Assembly: GCF_001483755.1 (NCBI RefSeq)
Contig: NZ_LQBK01000011.1
Coordinates: 1 to 64,000 of the forward strand
Direction of reading: 5' to 3'
DNA: 64,000 nt
Source of the DNA: Kocuria rosea subsp. polaris
GTDB lineage: Bacteria; Actinomycetota; Actinomycetes; Actinomycetales; Micrococcaceae
The position numbers and the translations under genes are program-made. Below are positions 34,392 to 44,281 of this stretch, piece after piece (the stretch's first letter is position 1; each line of letters starts with the position of its first letter). Under the pieces are notes generated by a model. It saw nothing but the letters and a program-made list of their open reading frames with translations. It was not told the origin of the DNA and made no database searches.

Positions 34392-34766
34392 TCAGTCGAA
34401 GCGGGCCACGACCCAGCCGTCGACCACGTCGACCGCCGCCGCCGGGAGGTCCTTGGCGGGATCCGGTGGTGCCTCCCGGCCGGCGGCGAGGGCCAGCCGG
34501 GACCCCACGAAGCGCCCGTCCGGGGCGAACACCCAGAAGTGGTTGGGGCACTCGAACGTCCCGGCGCGCCCGGCGGGCTCCCGGCACACGGTGGCCTGTT
34601 GGTGCGGGCACGTGTTGCGCAGTACGTGCAGGACGCCCCCGGCGTCACGGGTGACGAGCACCTGCCCCGTGCTGGAGGGCACCGTCACGAAGTCGAGCGG
34701 CGCCGGCACGGCGGCGGCCGCCACGATCCGCTCCCAGCCCCCCGCGGGCTCCCCGGGGGCGCTCAC
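34392..34766 (-). CDS. Rieske-type [2Fe-2S] domain protein
   Basis: A 124-residue single-domain Rieske protein. The cluster motifs are C-P-H (NTCPHQQA) and C-P-N-H (FECPNHFW), in which Asn replaces the spacer seen in many ferredoxins. There is no signal peptide or membrane anchor, so it is a soluble electron carrier or oxygenase component. Its GTG overlaps the stop of the upstream gene as GTGA (34763-34766), so the two are coupled. The catalytic partner is not obvious. Confidence 0.82.
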   Translation of the reverse strand: MSAPGEPAGGWERIVAAAAVPAPLDFVTVPSSTGQVLVTRDAGGVLHVLRNTCPHQQATVCREPAGRAGTFECPNHFWVFAPDGRFVGSRLALAAGREAPPDPAKDLPAAAVDVVDGWVVARFD

Positions 34767-35698
34767 GCCGCGGCGCCCTCGGTGGCGCGGGCCGGGTCGA
34801 GGACCTCGAGCGCCGCGCCGAGCCGCCGGCGCAGCGGCTCCGCGCGGCGGGCGAACTCCCGCTGCCGGCGCACGTACTCGGCCTTGCCCTCCGGGGTCTC
34901 GATCCGCACGGGCTCGTAGCCCCAGCCGGCGAGGTCGTAGGGCGCGGCCGCCATGTCCGTGGCCCGGACGTCCCACGCGAGCTCGAAGCAGTCCATCAGC
35001 AGCTCGGACGGGATCGCCGGGACCAGCTTGTACGCCCACTTGTAGAGGTCCATGGTGGCGTGCAGGCAGCCCGGCTGCTCCATCCGGCGCTGGGACTCCC
35101 GGGTGGGCCGCAGCTCGTTGAGCGGCACGGCCTGGGGCTGGAAGAACCGGAATGCGTCGAAGTGGGTGCACCGGATCCTGGCGGACTCCACCACGGCGTC
35201 CGTGCCCGCGGCCCCGAGCCGCAGCTCCAGTTGCTCGTGCCGGATGTCGTTGTCCTCCGACCGGTACGCCATCGCCCACTCGTGGAGGCCGAAGCAGCCG
35301 AAGAAGCCCGGGTTGACCGCGTGGGCGCCCAGCACCGACCGGGCGAAGTCGACCGCGGGGGCCCGCCGGTCGCGGAAGGCGTCGTCGTCGACGGCCACGG
35401 CCCCGTCCCGGGGGGAGAGCCCCCGGTCCGCGAGCTCGGGGCCGGTGAGCGGCCGGTAGAACTTCTCCCCGGCCCGCTCGGCGGCGTCCAGCAGCACGGT
35501 GCCCGCCCCGGGGTGCCAGCGCTTCAGCTGCGCGGGCTTGAGCGTGTAGTAGGTGAACAGGAAGTCCTCGACCGGGTGCTTCTGCCCGCGGTGGCGGCGG
35601 GCCACGAAGGGGTCGGCGTAGCGCGCCGCGCGCCGCTCGTGGGCGTGCGCCCGCGGCTCCCACTCCTCGCGGGGCAGGACGACGACGGGGCGGGTCAC
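34763..35698 (-). CDS. Conserved actinobacterial protein, often called 3-methyladenine DNA glycosylase
   Basis: A protein of about 311 residues with the conserved segments HPVEDFLFTYYTLKPAQLKRW (near 41-61), GFFGCFGLHEWAM and PGCLHATMDLYKWAYKL. I recognise this family from many Actinobacteria, where it is usually labelled 3-methyladenine DNA glycosylase. I see no helix-hairpin-helix glycosylase motif, so the label should be treated with caution. The start is doubtful: the GTG at 35698 lies in the loop of the lysC terminator hairpin and has no SD, so a slightly later start is possible. It is coupled to the Rieske gene by a GTGA overlap. Confidence 0.7.
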   Translation of the reverse strand: MTRPVVVLPREEWEPRAHAHERRAARYADPFVARRHRGQKHPVEDFLFTYYTLKPAQLKRWHPGAGTVLLDAAERAGEKFYRPLTGPELADRGLSPRDGAVAVDDDAFRDRRAPAVDFARSVLGAHAVNPGFFGCFGLHEWAMAYRSEDNDIRHEQLELRLGAAGTDAVVESARIRCTHFDAFRFFQPQAVPLNELRPTRESQRRMEQPGCLHATMDLYKWAYKLVPAIPSELLMDCFELAWDVRATDMAAAPYDLAGWGYEPVRIETPEGKAEYVRRQREFARRAEPLRRRLGAALEVLDPARATEGAAA

Positions 35699-35717
35699 GG
35701 GACCCGCCCCGTCGTCG
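35680..35717 (-). terminator. lysC terminator overlapping the next gene's start
   Basis: A perfect 16-bp stem (35680-35695 with 35702-35717) with a 6-nt loop lies about 25 nt beyond the lysC stop. Its loop contains the GTG at 35698 of the following gene. Confidence 0.7.
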
Positions 35718-35741
35718 GGCCGGTGGAGCGGGGCACGCGGA

Positions 35742-37028
<1,287 letters not shown>

Positions 37029-37131
37029 GGGTTCAACTCCTGTGGTCGAGGGTGGCCGGGCACCGGCGGTCGGCCCCGGTCCGTGCGCCCGCTCCCCGCG
37101 GCAGGGCACCAGGACATCGTAGCGCGGCGGG

Positions 37132-37728
37132 TCAGGCGACGACCGTCCGGCCCTCGAACGCCCGGCCCAGGGTCACCTCGTCGGCGTACTCGAGGTCGCC
37201 GCCCACGGGCAGCCCGGAGGCCAGGCGGGTCACGCGGATCCCCAGGGTCTTCAGCATGCGGGAGAGGTAGGTGGCGGTCGCCTCGCCCTCCAGGTTCGGG
37301 TCGGTCGCGAGCACGACCTCCTGCACGGTGTCGCCGGAGAGCCGGGTCATGAGCTCCCGGATGCGCAGCTGGTCCGGGCCGATGCCCTGGATGGGGCTGA
37401 TGGCCCCGCCCAGGACGTGGTAGCGCCCGCGGAAGCTGCGGGTGCGCTCGATGGCCATGACGTCCTTGGACTCCTCGACCACGCAGATCACGCTGTCGTC
37501 CCGGCGGGCGTCACGGCAGATGGCGCACTCGTCGAGCTCGGAGACGTTGCCACAGATCCGGCAGAACTTCACCTTGTCCTTGACCGCCGTCATGGCGTCG
37601 GCCAGCCGGCGGACCTCCTCCTTGTCGGCGTCGAGGAGGTGGAACGCGATCCGCTGCGCGGACTTCGGTCCGACGCCGGGCAACCGGCCCAGCTCGTCGA
37701 TCAGTTCCTGAACGGCGCCTTCGTACAC
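37132..37728 (-). CDS. recR: Recombination protein RecR
   Basis: A 198-residue recombination mediator. It has the helix-hairpin-helix [17 protein letters not shown] (15-31), a C4 zinc finger [16 protein letters not shown] (about 55-70) and a Toprim domain with VEES near 83. It loads RecA at gaps together with RecF and RecO. GAGGG precedes the GTG at 37728. It follows dnaX in the same direction, as in many bacteria, but without the usual small ybaB gene between them. Confidence 0.96.
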   Translation of the reverse strand: MYEGAVQELIDELGRLPGVGPKSAQRIAFHLLDADKEEVRRLADAMTAVKDKVKFCRICGNVSELDECAICRDARRDDSVICVVEESKDVMAIERTRSFRGRYHVLGGAISPIQGIGPDQLRIRELMTRLSGDTVQEVVLATDPNLEGEATATYLSRMLKTLGIRVTRLASGLPVGGDLEYADEVTLGRAFEGRTVVA

Positions 37729-37829
37729 GTTTCCCTCGATTTCCGGGCCGGTGCGCGGCCCTCCTGCTCGTCCTCGGCCACGGCGTCACCGGGGTGCCGG
37801 TGCGTGGGCGCCCCGGCTCGCTCCCCAGC

Positions 37830-40800
37830 TCACTCCCCGGCGTGGAGGTCCCGCTCCTCGATCAGCATGCCCCCGAGGATCCGCTCGATCGCGGCGCGGC
37901 CGTAGAGGGTGGAGTCCTCGAGCGCCTCGTCGTCCGAGCTGGGCACGAAGGAGTCGTCCCATTCTACGCCGCCGTCCGGCGGCGCCGCGGCGGCCCCGGG
38001 TGCCTGCCGTCCGGCGGCGATGGCGGCGGCGTGGCGCTCCCGGAAGCTCAGCCGCGCGCTCCGGTCGGCGCCGTCCGGAGCGGGCGCCGGGGGAGCCTGC
38101 CGCGGGGCGGCAGGAGCGGCGGCCGGCGCCGAAGCCAGCGCCGAAGCCGGTGCCGCACCCGGTGCCGGAGCCGGGACCGGGGGCGTGGCGCCCGGTGGGT
38201 TCCGGGGCTCGTCGGGCTGCGCCGTCGGGCGGGCGGCGGGAGCTGCGGCGGTGCTCCTGGACGCGTTCCCGTGTCCGTTCCCGGACCGACCACCGGGGCC
38301 GCGTCCGGCGTCCGGGCTCCGCGGTGCGGGGGCCGCGGGCCGCCACTGCTCGGGGGGCGCCGCGTCCGGGTCGTCGGGGTAGGGGGGCTCGTCGGGGTAG
38401 GGAGGCTCCTCCGGATGGGGTGGCTCCTCCGGCGGCGGGACGTCGTCGTCGGACGGGGGGACGTCCCGGTCCCGGGCCCCCGGGGTCCCGGTCCGGACCG
38501 TAGGGTCCGCACGGTCGGCGGTCCGGGCCGGGCTCCCGGCCGACTCGGGGCCGGGTACCAGGCCCGGCACCGGCTGCGGTCCGGCCTGCCGCGCCGACCG
38601 GCCGGCCGGCTGCTCCGGTGCCTGCTCCGGGGACCGGTCGGCGGGCTGCGCCGGTGCGCGGGAGGCGGGGCCGGCAGGGTCCTCGGGCGCGGCACCCCCC
38701 TGAGGAATTGCGGCCACGGACCAGCTGTGCACGGGCTCCTGCGCCCAGGCGGGGTCGGTCCACTCCGGGGGAGCGTCCGTGGCGGGCACCCCGTGCGCGT
38801 CCCACGGGTCCTGCCCGCCGTCGGCCCCGTCCCGGGGCCCTGCGTCCGCGGCCGGTTCCGGCGCGGGCGCGCCGGCCGGTGGCGTGCCCGGTGCCCGGGA
38901 CGGAACCGGTCGCTCCGCCCGGCCGCGCGAATTCTCGGGCCGGTCCTGGTCACGCGGGCCCTGCGGTCGGTCCTGGCCGCGCTGGCCCTCGGGCCGGACC
39001 TGGCCGTGCGGACGGCCCGGCCGGTCCTGCCCGGCGGGACGCCCTTCCGGGCCGCCCGGGACCCCGGGCCCGGCCGCGCGCTGCTCCGGGTGCGGTCCCC
39101 CGGCTCGGGGCTCGTCCCGGTGCCCGGACGGGCGCGTCGACGGCTCGGGGCCGCGCGGCGTTCCCCCGCCGCCGCCCCGGCCGTGCCCGCCGCCGCCCGG
39201 GGGAACGGCCTCCGCGCGGCAGTCGATGCCGAGGATCTGCTGCACCGCCTGGCGCAGGTCGTCCTCGAACCGGGGGAAGTTCATGAGGTCGCCCTCGGCG
39301 TCGAACATGATGCGCAGCACCTTGCCGTCGAAGGACTGCGGCGTCCCCCGCTGGACCGTGAACCAGGCGACCCGGCGGATGTCGGCGAGCGCGTTGACGA
39401 TCTCCGGCCAGGAGGCACGCAGCAGGTCGATCTCGTTGCCGCCGGGCTCGCCCGCCCGGGGCGTGTCCTGGCCGGACGGCTGCTCGGCGGCCGGGGGCCG
39501 CTGCCGTTCGGCGGGCTGGTCCCGTCCGGCGGACGGATCCTGCTCCCCGGGCCGGTCCTGCCCGTAGCCCTCCCGGGCGGACGGGCGGTCGCCGGGCGCC
39601 CGGGCCGGCCCGGTGCCCGGCGCGGCCGTCTCCCGCGGGTCGGTCTCCCGTGGGGGCGTCTGCTGCGCCTCCGCGCCGGGCGCGGCCGGGCCCGGCCGCT
39701 GCGGTGCGGGGGCGGCCGCGGGCCCGGGGCCCGGGGCGGTCCGGTCCTCGGTCGGGGCGGCAGGAGCGGTCGCCGCCGCAGGGGCCTCGGGGGACTGGGC
39801 CGGACCGGCGGCCTCCTCCTGGCCGGCGGCCGCAGTGGAGCCCCGGCCGATGCTCAGGCGCCGCTCCAACCGGTCCACGCGGGCTGTGACCCCGCGCGTG
39901 GTGTCCTCCGAGGAGGGCAGGAGGATGCGCGCGCACAGCAGCTCGAGGTGCAGCTGGGGCGAGGTGGCCCCGGTCATCTCGGTGAGGGCCGTGTTCGTGA
40001 TGTCCGCGGCGCGGGAGAGCTCCGCCGCCCCGAGCTGGGACGCCTGGTTGCGCAGCCGGGCGATCTGGTCCTGGGGCATGCCGTGCAGGATGTTGCCCGC
40101 CGACTCGGGGACCGCGTTGACGATGATCAGGTCCCGGAACCGCTCGAGGAGGTCCTCCACGAAGCGGCGCGGGTCCTGACCCGTCTGGACCACGCGGTCC
40201 ACCGCGCGGAAAACCGTGGCGCCGTCCCCGGACGCGAAGGCGTCGACCACGTCGTCGAGCAGGGCGCCGTGCGTGTAGCCCAGCAGGGCCACGGCGAGGT
40301 CGTAGCCGATGCCGCGCTCGTCGGAGCCGGCCATCAGCTGGTCGAGCACGGAGAGGGTGTCGCGGACGGAGCCGGCGCCGGCGCGGACCACCAGGGAGAG
40401 CACGCCCGGGGCCACCTGCACGTGCTCCTCCGCGCAGAGCTGCTCGAGGTAGTGCATGAGCGGCTCGGTGGGGACCAGGCGGAAGGGGTAGTGGTGGGTG
40501 CGGGACCGGATGGTCGTGAGCACCTTGCTCGGCTCGGTGGTCGCGAAGATGAACTTGATGTGCTCCGGCGGCTCCTCCACGATCTTGAGCAGGGCGTTGA
40601 AGCCCTCGCGCGTGACCATGTGCGCCTCGTCGATGATGAAGATCTTGTACCGGTCCCGGACGGGGGCGAACGTGGCGCGCTCGCGCAGGTCGCGGGCGTG
40701 GTCCACGCCGCCGTGACTGGCCGCGTCCATCTCGATCACGTCGAGGGACCCGGCGCCGTCCCGGGCCAGGTCGCGGCAGCTGTCGCAGCGGCCGCAGGGG

Positions 40801-41009
40801 GTCGCGGTGGGGCCCTCCGCGCAGTTGAGGCAGCGGGCCAGGATGCGGGCGGAGGTGGTCTTGCCGCAGCCGCGCGGGCCGGAGAAGAGGTAGGCGTGGC
40901 TGACCCTGTCCTTGCGCAGCGCCGTCATCAGCGGCTCGGTCACGTGCTCCTGGCCGATGACGTCCTCGAAGGTCTCCGGGCGGTAGCGGCGGTACAGGGC
41001 GGTAGTCAC
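37830..41009 (-). CDS. dnaX: DNA polymerase III subunits gamma/tau
   Basis: A protein of about 1059 residues. The N-terminal AAA+ clamp-loader module starts TTALYRRYRP, with Walker A GPRGCGKTT (44-52), zinc cysteines at about 60, 72, 75 and 78, and Walker B FIIDEAHM. Domain III runs to about 365. The remaining two thirds are mostly Pro/Ala/Gly/Glu/Arg-rich and disordered. Inside that region is a folded island (about 510-600, LLRASWPEIVNALADIRR...) and the protein ends with a conserved-looking LIEERDLHAGE tail. I place the start at the GTG at 41009, spaced 8 nt from AAGG; another GTG three codons earlier overlaps it. SRP RNA lies directly upstream. Confidence 0.94.
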   Translation of the reverse strand: MTTALYRRYRPETFEDVIGQEHVTEPLMTALRKDRVSHAYLFSGPRGCGKTTSARILARCLNCAEGPTATPCGRCDSCRDLARDGAGSLDVIEMDAASHGGVDHARDLRERATFAPVRDRYKIFIIDEAHMVTREGFNALLKIVEEPPEHIKFIFATTEPSKVLTTIRSRTHHYPFRLVPTEPLMHYLEQLCAEEHVQVAPGVLSLVVRAGAGSVRDTLSVLDQLMAGSDERGIGYDLAVALLGYTHGALLDDVVDAFASGDGATVFRAVDRVVQTGQDPRRFVEDLLERFRDLIIVNAVPESAGNILHGMPQDQIARLRNQASQLGAAELSRAADITNTALTEMTGATSPQLHLELLCARILLPSSEDTTRGVTARVDRLERRLSIGRGSTAAAGQEEAAGPAQSPEAPAAATAPAAPTEDRTAPGPGPAAAPAPQRPGPAAPGAEAQQTPPRETDPRETAAPGTGPARAPGDRPSAREGYGQDRPGEQDPSAGRDQPAERQRPPAAEQPSGQDTPRAGEPGGNEIDLLRASWPEIVNALADIRRVAWFTVQRGTPQSFDGKVLRIMFDAEGDLMNFPRFEDDLRQAVQQILGIDCRAEAVPPGGGGHGRGGGGGTPRGPEPSTRPSGHRDEPRAGGPHPEQRAAGPGVPGGPEGRPAGQDRPGRPHGQVRPEGQRGQDRPQGPRDQDRPENSRGRAERPVPSRAPGTPPAGAPAPEPAADAGPRDGADGGQDPWDAHGVPATDAPPEWTDPAWAQEPVHSWSVAAIPQGGAAPEDPAGPASRAPAQPADRSPEQAPEQPAGRSARQAGPQPVPGLVPGPESAGSPARTADRADPTVRTGTPGARDRDVPPSDDDVPPPEEPPHPEEPPYPDEPPYPDDPDAAPPEQWRPAAPAPRSPDAGRGPGGRSGNGHGNASRSTAAAPAARPTAQPDEPRNPPGATPPVPAPAPGAAPASALASAPAAAPAAPRQAPPAPAPDGADRSARLSFRERHAAAIAAGRQAPGAAAAPPDGGVEWDDSFVPSSDDEALEDSTLYGRAAIERILGGMLIEERDLHAGE

Positions 41010-41090
41010 AGATGACACCTTAGCGACGGAATCCGACAGGCGGACCGGGCGGATCGGCGCTGGGGACGCGGGCCGCCGCGGGGACGAGAA

Positions 41091-41178
41091 GACCCCTCGC
41101 GCACCCGCCAGAGCCCATTTACCCTTGCTACCTTCCGGTCCTGGGGGAGTTCAACAGGATGACGCCACGCGAGGGGCT
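41091..41178 (-). ncRNA. ffs: Signal recognition particle 4.5S RNA
   Basis: On the minus strand the end stem CCCCTCGCG/CGCGAGGGG closes a hairpin whose apical part reads CCAGGACCGGAAGGTAGCAAGGGTAAAT. This is the universally conserved SRP domain IV core (GGAAGGnAGCA) that binds Ffh. The size (about 88-95 nt) matches the small bacterial SRP RNA. Placement just upstream of dnaX is also common. The exact ends are approximate. Confidence 0.93.
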
Positions 41179-41315
41179 GTCAGAGAGTCTAGCGGATGCG
41201 GCGGGGCGGGTCGAAACCCGGCGGGCGGATCCGCGGATTCGGCATTGCCCGGAGCTTCGGTTATGCTGGACCCCGCATGTTCCGGCGCCGTCAGGCCGCC
41301 GTGACGTGCATGCCT

Positions 41316-41400
41316 GGAGGATTCGCCTAGCGGCCTATGGCGCACGCCTGGAACGCGTGTTGGGTTCACGCCCTCGGGGGTTCAAATCCCCCATCCTCCG
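41316..41400 (+). tRNA. tRNA-Ser (GGA)
   Basis: The acceptor stem GGAGGAT (41316-41322) pairs with ATCCTCC (41393-41399), with discriminator G at 41400. The anticodon stem-loop CACGC-CTGGAAC-GCGTG gives anticodon GGA. There is a long class II variable arm, and a T-loop GTTCAAATC in GGGGGTTCAAATCCCCC. The 3' CCA is not encoded. A strong terminator follows 10 nt downstream. Confidence 0.95.
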
Positions 41401-41409
41401 CACTTGCAG

Positions 41410-41452
41410 AAAGAGCCCCGCACCGGGAGATCCTCCCGGTGCGGGGCTCTTT
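41410..41452 (+). terminator. Terminator of tRNA-Ser
   Basis: A perfect 20-bp stem (41410-41429 with 41433-41452) with a 3-nt loop and a following TTCTCG. It begins with AAAGAG, so the stem foot supplies a short T stretch on the 3' side. Confidence 0.88.
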
Positions 41453-41488
41453 CTCGTGCGCCCTCGGGACGTGCGCCCCGGCGGGCCC

Positions 41489-42214
41489 TCAGGAGCGGGC
41501 GCGGCGTCCCCGGGATCGGCGGACCAGGGCGGCGGCGACTGCCGCGACGCCGGCCGCCGAGAGCCCCACGACCCACCCGGTGGCGGCGGAGCCCGCGGAC
41601 GCGTCCTGGGCGGGGACCCGGGTCACGGTCCCCAGCGAGATGCGCGTGAGCGTCCCGGGGCTCACCTGCTGCTGTCCGGGCAGCAGCTGCCCTCGGGCTC
41701 CGGGGGCGTGCTGGAGCAGGGCTCCGGAGCCGGGACGGTGGACCGCGGCGGCACCGGGTCCGACGAGGGAGGCCTGCTCCATGGCGGGGGGCTCCGCCGC
41801 GTGCGCGCTCCGGTCCGCCGGGGTCCCGGCGCCCGCCTCCGCCGGGACCTCCTCGGCGCCGAGCTCCCCGGTGCGGTCCTGGCCGGCCGGACCCTTCCCG
41901 GCGCGGTCCGCGCCGTTCTCCGGAGGCTCGGACCCCTCGGTGCCGGGGGAGGGGCGGTCGTCCGCCGGTGTGCCGCCGGCTTCGGGCGCCGGAGTGCCCT
42001 CGGGTGCGGAAGCGGGGGGCTCGGCCGGGCCGGGGTCCGGCAGGGGGTCGGCCGGGCCGGCCGGTCCCCTGTCCGGCGCAGGCTCGGGCAGGGGCTCCTC
42101 GGCGGGGGACCCGGCGGCCGGTGCGGGAGGCGGCGGGGTCTCGGCGGCGTGGGCCGCACCCGGTGCGGGGGCGAGGATCAGGAGGGCGGCCAGCGCCAGG
42201 GGGCGAAGGGTCAT
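41489..42214 (-). CDS. Secreted Pro/Ala/Glu-rich protein with C-terminal anchor
   Basis: A 241-residue exported protein. The signal peptide (about 1-23, ending AAHAA) is followed by a low-complexity Pro/Ala/Glu/Gly region to about 170. A short ordered part (GTLTRISLGTVTRV) comes next, then a transmembrane helix (about 213-233) and the basic tail RRSRGRRARS. The layout is that of a wall-spanning stalk or surface protein. There is no LPxTG-like motif. It is convergent with the tRNA-Ser transcript. Function is unknown. Confidence 0.72.
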   Translation of the reverse strand: MTLRPLALAALLILAPAPGAAHAAETPPPPAPAAGSPAEEPLPEPAPDRGPAGPADPLPDPGPAEPPASAPEGTPAPEAGGTPADDRPSPGTEGSEPPENGADRAGKGPAGQDRTGELGAEEVPAEAGAGTPADRSAHAAEPPAMEQASLVGPGAAAVHRPGSGALLQHAPGARGQLLPGQQQVSPGTLTRISLGTVTRVPAQDASAGSAATGWVVGLSAAGVAAVAAALVRRSRGRRARS

Positions 42215-42393
42215 GGGGGTGGTCTCTCCGGGGGTGACGACGGATCAGGACCACATCGTAACGTTGCGTCGCTCCACCACCCGCGTTCGCTAATGCAATA
42301 TCCTGCTGATGTGACGGAACGGGCTGTTCCGCCGCACCCGCAGCTGCCCCCCGGCTGCTCTCCCCCGTCCTCTATCCCCCCAAGAGGTCCTCC

Positions 42394-43767
42394 TTGAAGC
42401 TGCCTTCGTTCCCCATGCCCTCGACCGCCCTGCCCGCCGCTCTCCTGGCCGGCGCGATGCTCGCCGGCACGATGGTCGGGGCGACCGCCCCGGCCCACGC
42501 CTCGACGACCAACACGGTCCACACCGCCGCCGGCGTCTCCTCGCAGTACCACCTCTACGACGCCGGCGTCGACCGGTCCGAGGCTGTCGGCGTGGTCTTC
42601 TACTTCGACGGCGACGGGCAGTACTACGCCCAGCGCCCCACCGCCTCGATGCTCAGGACCATGGCCGCCCGGGCCGCTGCCAAGAACATGATCCTCGTGG
42701 TGCCGGTCGCCCCCGCCAACCGGTCCTGGACCTCGAACAGCGAGGCGGTCGGTGACTGGTTCCGCGCCCTGGCGGCCAGAGTCGTCTCCGAGCAGCGTGT
42801 CGACACGACCCGCATCCACCTGGCCGGGTACTCCGGCGGCGCGGAGTTCATCTCCACCGAGGTGCTCTCCGACCGCGCCGGCTGGATCCGGGGCGGCGGG
42901 TCGACGCTGATCGGCGGCGGCGGCGTCTACAACGGCCGGCTCGAGAGCACCCCCGACGCCGCGCTCCGGGCCACGGACCCGACCTGGTACGTCGGCTCCC
43001 TCGACAGCTACGGCGCCACCCAGCCGTCCAACTGGTCCGCGCTGGACGCGGCCGGCAAGGGTGCGGCCGCCTACCGGAACGCCGGCTTCGCGAAGGCCGA
43101 CCGCGTGGTGATGGCCGGGCTGCACCACACCAACTACGACCTGGCCGACCTGGTCGGTGACGACGTCGACCGTCTCTACTCCGGCACCGGCGCGGCCCCG
43201 GCGCCCGGGACCGTCTCGCCCACCGGCAACGACGTCGTCAACGGCTACCAGCTCACCGGCGCGATCGGGCGCACGTGGGCGGCGCTGGGCGGCACCGCGT
43301 GGGCCACGCCGGTCAGCGCGGAGTACGCCTCCGGGCACGGCTCCGTCTACCAGCGCTTCGCGGGTGCCGACGGCCGGGACAAGGCCCTCTACTGGTCCAA
43401 GGCCACCGGGACCCGGATGGTCGACTACGGCGGGTCGATCGGCCGGAAGTTCGCGGCCGACGGCTACGCGGGCAGCTACGGTCCGCCGCGGACCAACGAG
43501 AAGCGGACCGCCGACGGCGGTGCCTACCAGGTCTTCGACGCGTCCGGGAAGCGGACCAAGATCATGTGGTCCTCGCGCACCGGCTCGAACGCGATCAAGG
43601 AGTACGGGGCCATCGGGCGGAAGTGGGCGGCCCTGGGCCACGAGCGGGGCCTGGGCTACCCGACCACCGACGAGTTCAGCACCTCGAGCGGCATGGCCCA
43701 GAACTACACCGGCGGCCGGATCGAGTGGAACGCCACCACCCGGGCCGTCACCGTGACCCGGAGCTGA
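42394..43767 (+). CDS. Secreted alpha/beta-hydrolase with C-terminal LGFP repeats
   Basis: A 457-residue exported protein. A signal peptide ends near APAHAS (residue 37). An alpha/beta-hydrolase-like domain follows (about 45-260) with nucleophile motif GYSGG (about 148-152) and a possible catalytic His in AGLHHTNYD (about 235). The C-terminal part (about 285-455) consists of LGFP-type repeats, each with an IGR/K-W/F-AALG or AADG core and a YQ/F-strand, which in corynebacterial mycolyltransferases help attach to the cell wall. The start is TTG at 42394, supported by AAGAGG 6 nt upstream; an ATG at 42415 is the alternative. The substrate is unknown; an esterase is likely. Confidence 0.82.
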   Translation: MKLPSFPMPSTALPAALLAGAMLAGTMVGATAPAHASTTNTVHTAAGVSSQYHLYDAGVDRSEAVGVVFYFDGDGQYYAQRPTASMLRTMAARAAAKNMILVVPVAPANRSWTSNSEAVGDWFRALAARVVSEQRVDTTRIHLAGYSGGAEFISTEVLSDRAGWIRGGGSTLIGGGGVYNGRLESTPDAALRATDPTWYVGSLDSYGATQPSNWSALDAAGKGAAAYRNAGFAKADRVVMAGLHHTNYDLADLVGDDVDRLYSGTGAAPAPGTVSPTGNDVVNGYQLTGAIGRTWAALGGTAWATPVSAEYASGHGSVYQRFAGADGRDKALYWSKATGTRMVDYGGSIGRKFAADGYAGSYGPPRTNEKRTADGGAYQVFDASGKRTKIMWSSRTGSNAIKEYGAIGRKWAALGHERGLGYPTTDEFSTSSGMAQNYTGGRIEWNATTRAVTVTRS

Positions 43768-43828
43768 CGCCGGAGCCGGCCCCCGGGGGCGCCGGCGGTC
43801 CCTGCGGACCCCTCGCCGGAACCGGCAG

Positions 43829-43860
43829 CGCCCCCGGCGGCCCGTGCGCCGCCGGGGGCG
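43829..43860 (+). terminator. Terminator hairpin after the LGFP hydrolase
   Basis: A perfect 12-bp stem (43829-43840 with 43849-43860) and an 8-nt loop lie 61 nt beyond the stop codon. Confidence 0.6.
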
Positions 43861-43924
43861 AGGGTGCACTGGCCACCGGCAGCGCGCCGGGCAGTGGCTC
43901 CCCGTGCGCCGCGGGGCCCGCCCC

Positions 43925-43930
43925 TAGGAT
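43925..43930 (+). promoter_or_regulatory. -10 box giving a leaderless mRNA
   Basis: TAGGAT ends 6 nt before the ATG at 43937, and no SD is present. Confidence 0.5.
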
Positions 43931-43936
43931 GAACGC

Positions 43937-44281
43937 ATGATCTTCAAGTCCGTGGGCGACTCGCGTCCGTACCCGGACCACGGTCTGGTCACGCCGACGG
44001 ACTGGTCCGGCGTCCCGCCGCGCCGGGTCCGCCTGGACCAGCTGATCACCACGAAGACCACCCTCGACCTGGCCAGCCTGCTGGACGCGGACTCCACGTT
44101 CTACGGCGACCTCTTCCCGCACGTGGTGCGGTGGGACGGCCACCTCTACCTGGAGGACGGGCTGCACCGGGCGCTGCGCACCGCGCTGCACCACCGCACG
44201 GTGATGCACGCGCGCGTGCTGGAGCTCGGCCCCGCACCGGGTGCGCGTGCGGAGCGGGGCGCGGTCAGGACGCGGCGCTGA
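43937..44281 (+). CDS. Conserved actinobacterial protein with ParB-like core
   Basis: A 114-residue protein of a small family I recognise in Micrococcales. The conserved segments are SVGDSRPYPDHG at the start, the PRRVRLDQLITTK stretch, and YLEDGLHRALRTAL. The D-G-x-H-R element resembles the ParB/sulfiredoxin-like nuclease fold (weak resemblance). The last 17 nt overlap the convergent TetR gene. Function is unknown. Confidence 0.7.
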   Translation: MIFKSVGDSRPYPDHGLVTPTDWSGVPPRRVRLDQLITTKTTLDLASLLDADSTFYGDLFPHVVRWDGHLYLEDGLHRALRTALHHRTVMHARVLELGPAPGARAERGAVRTRR

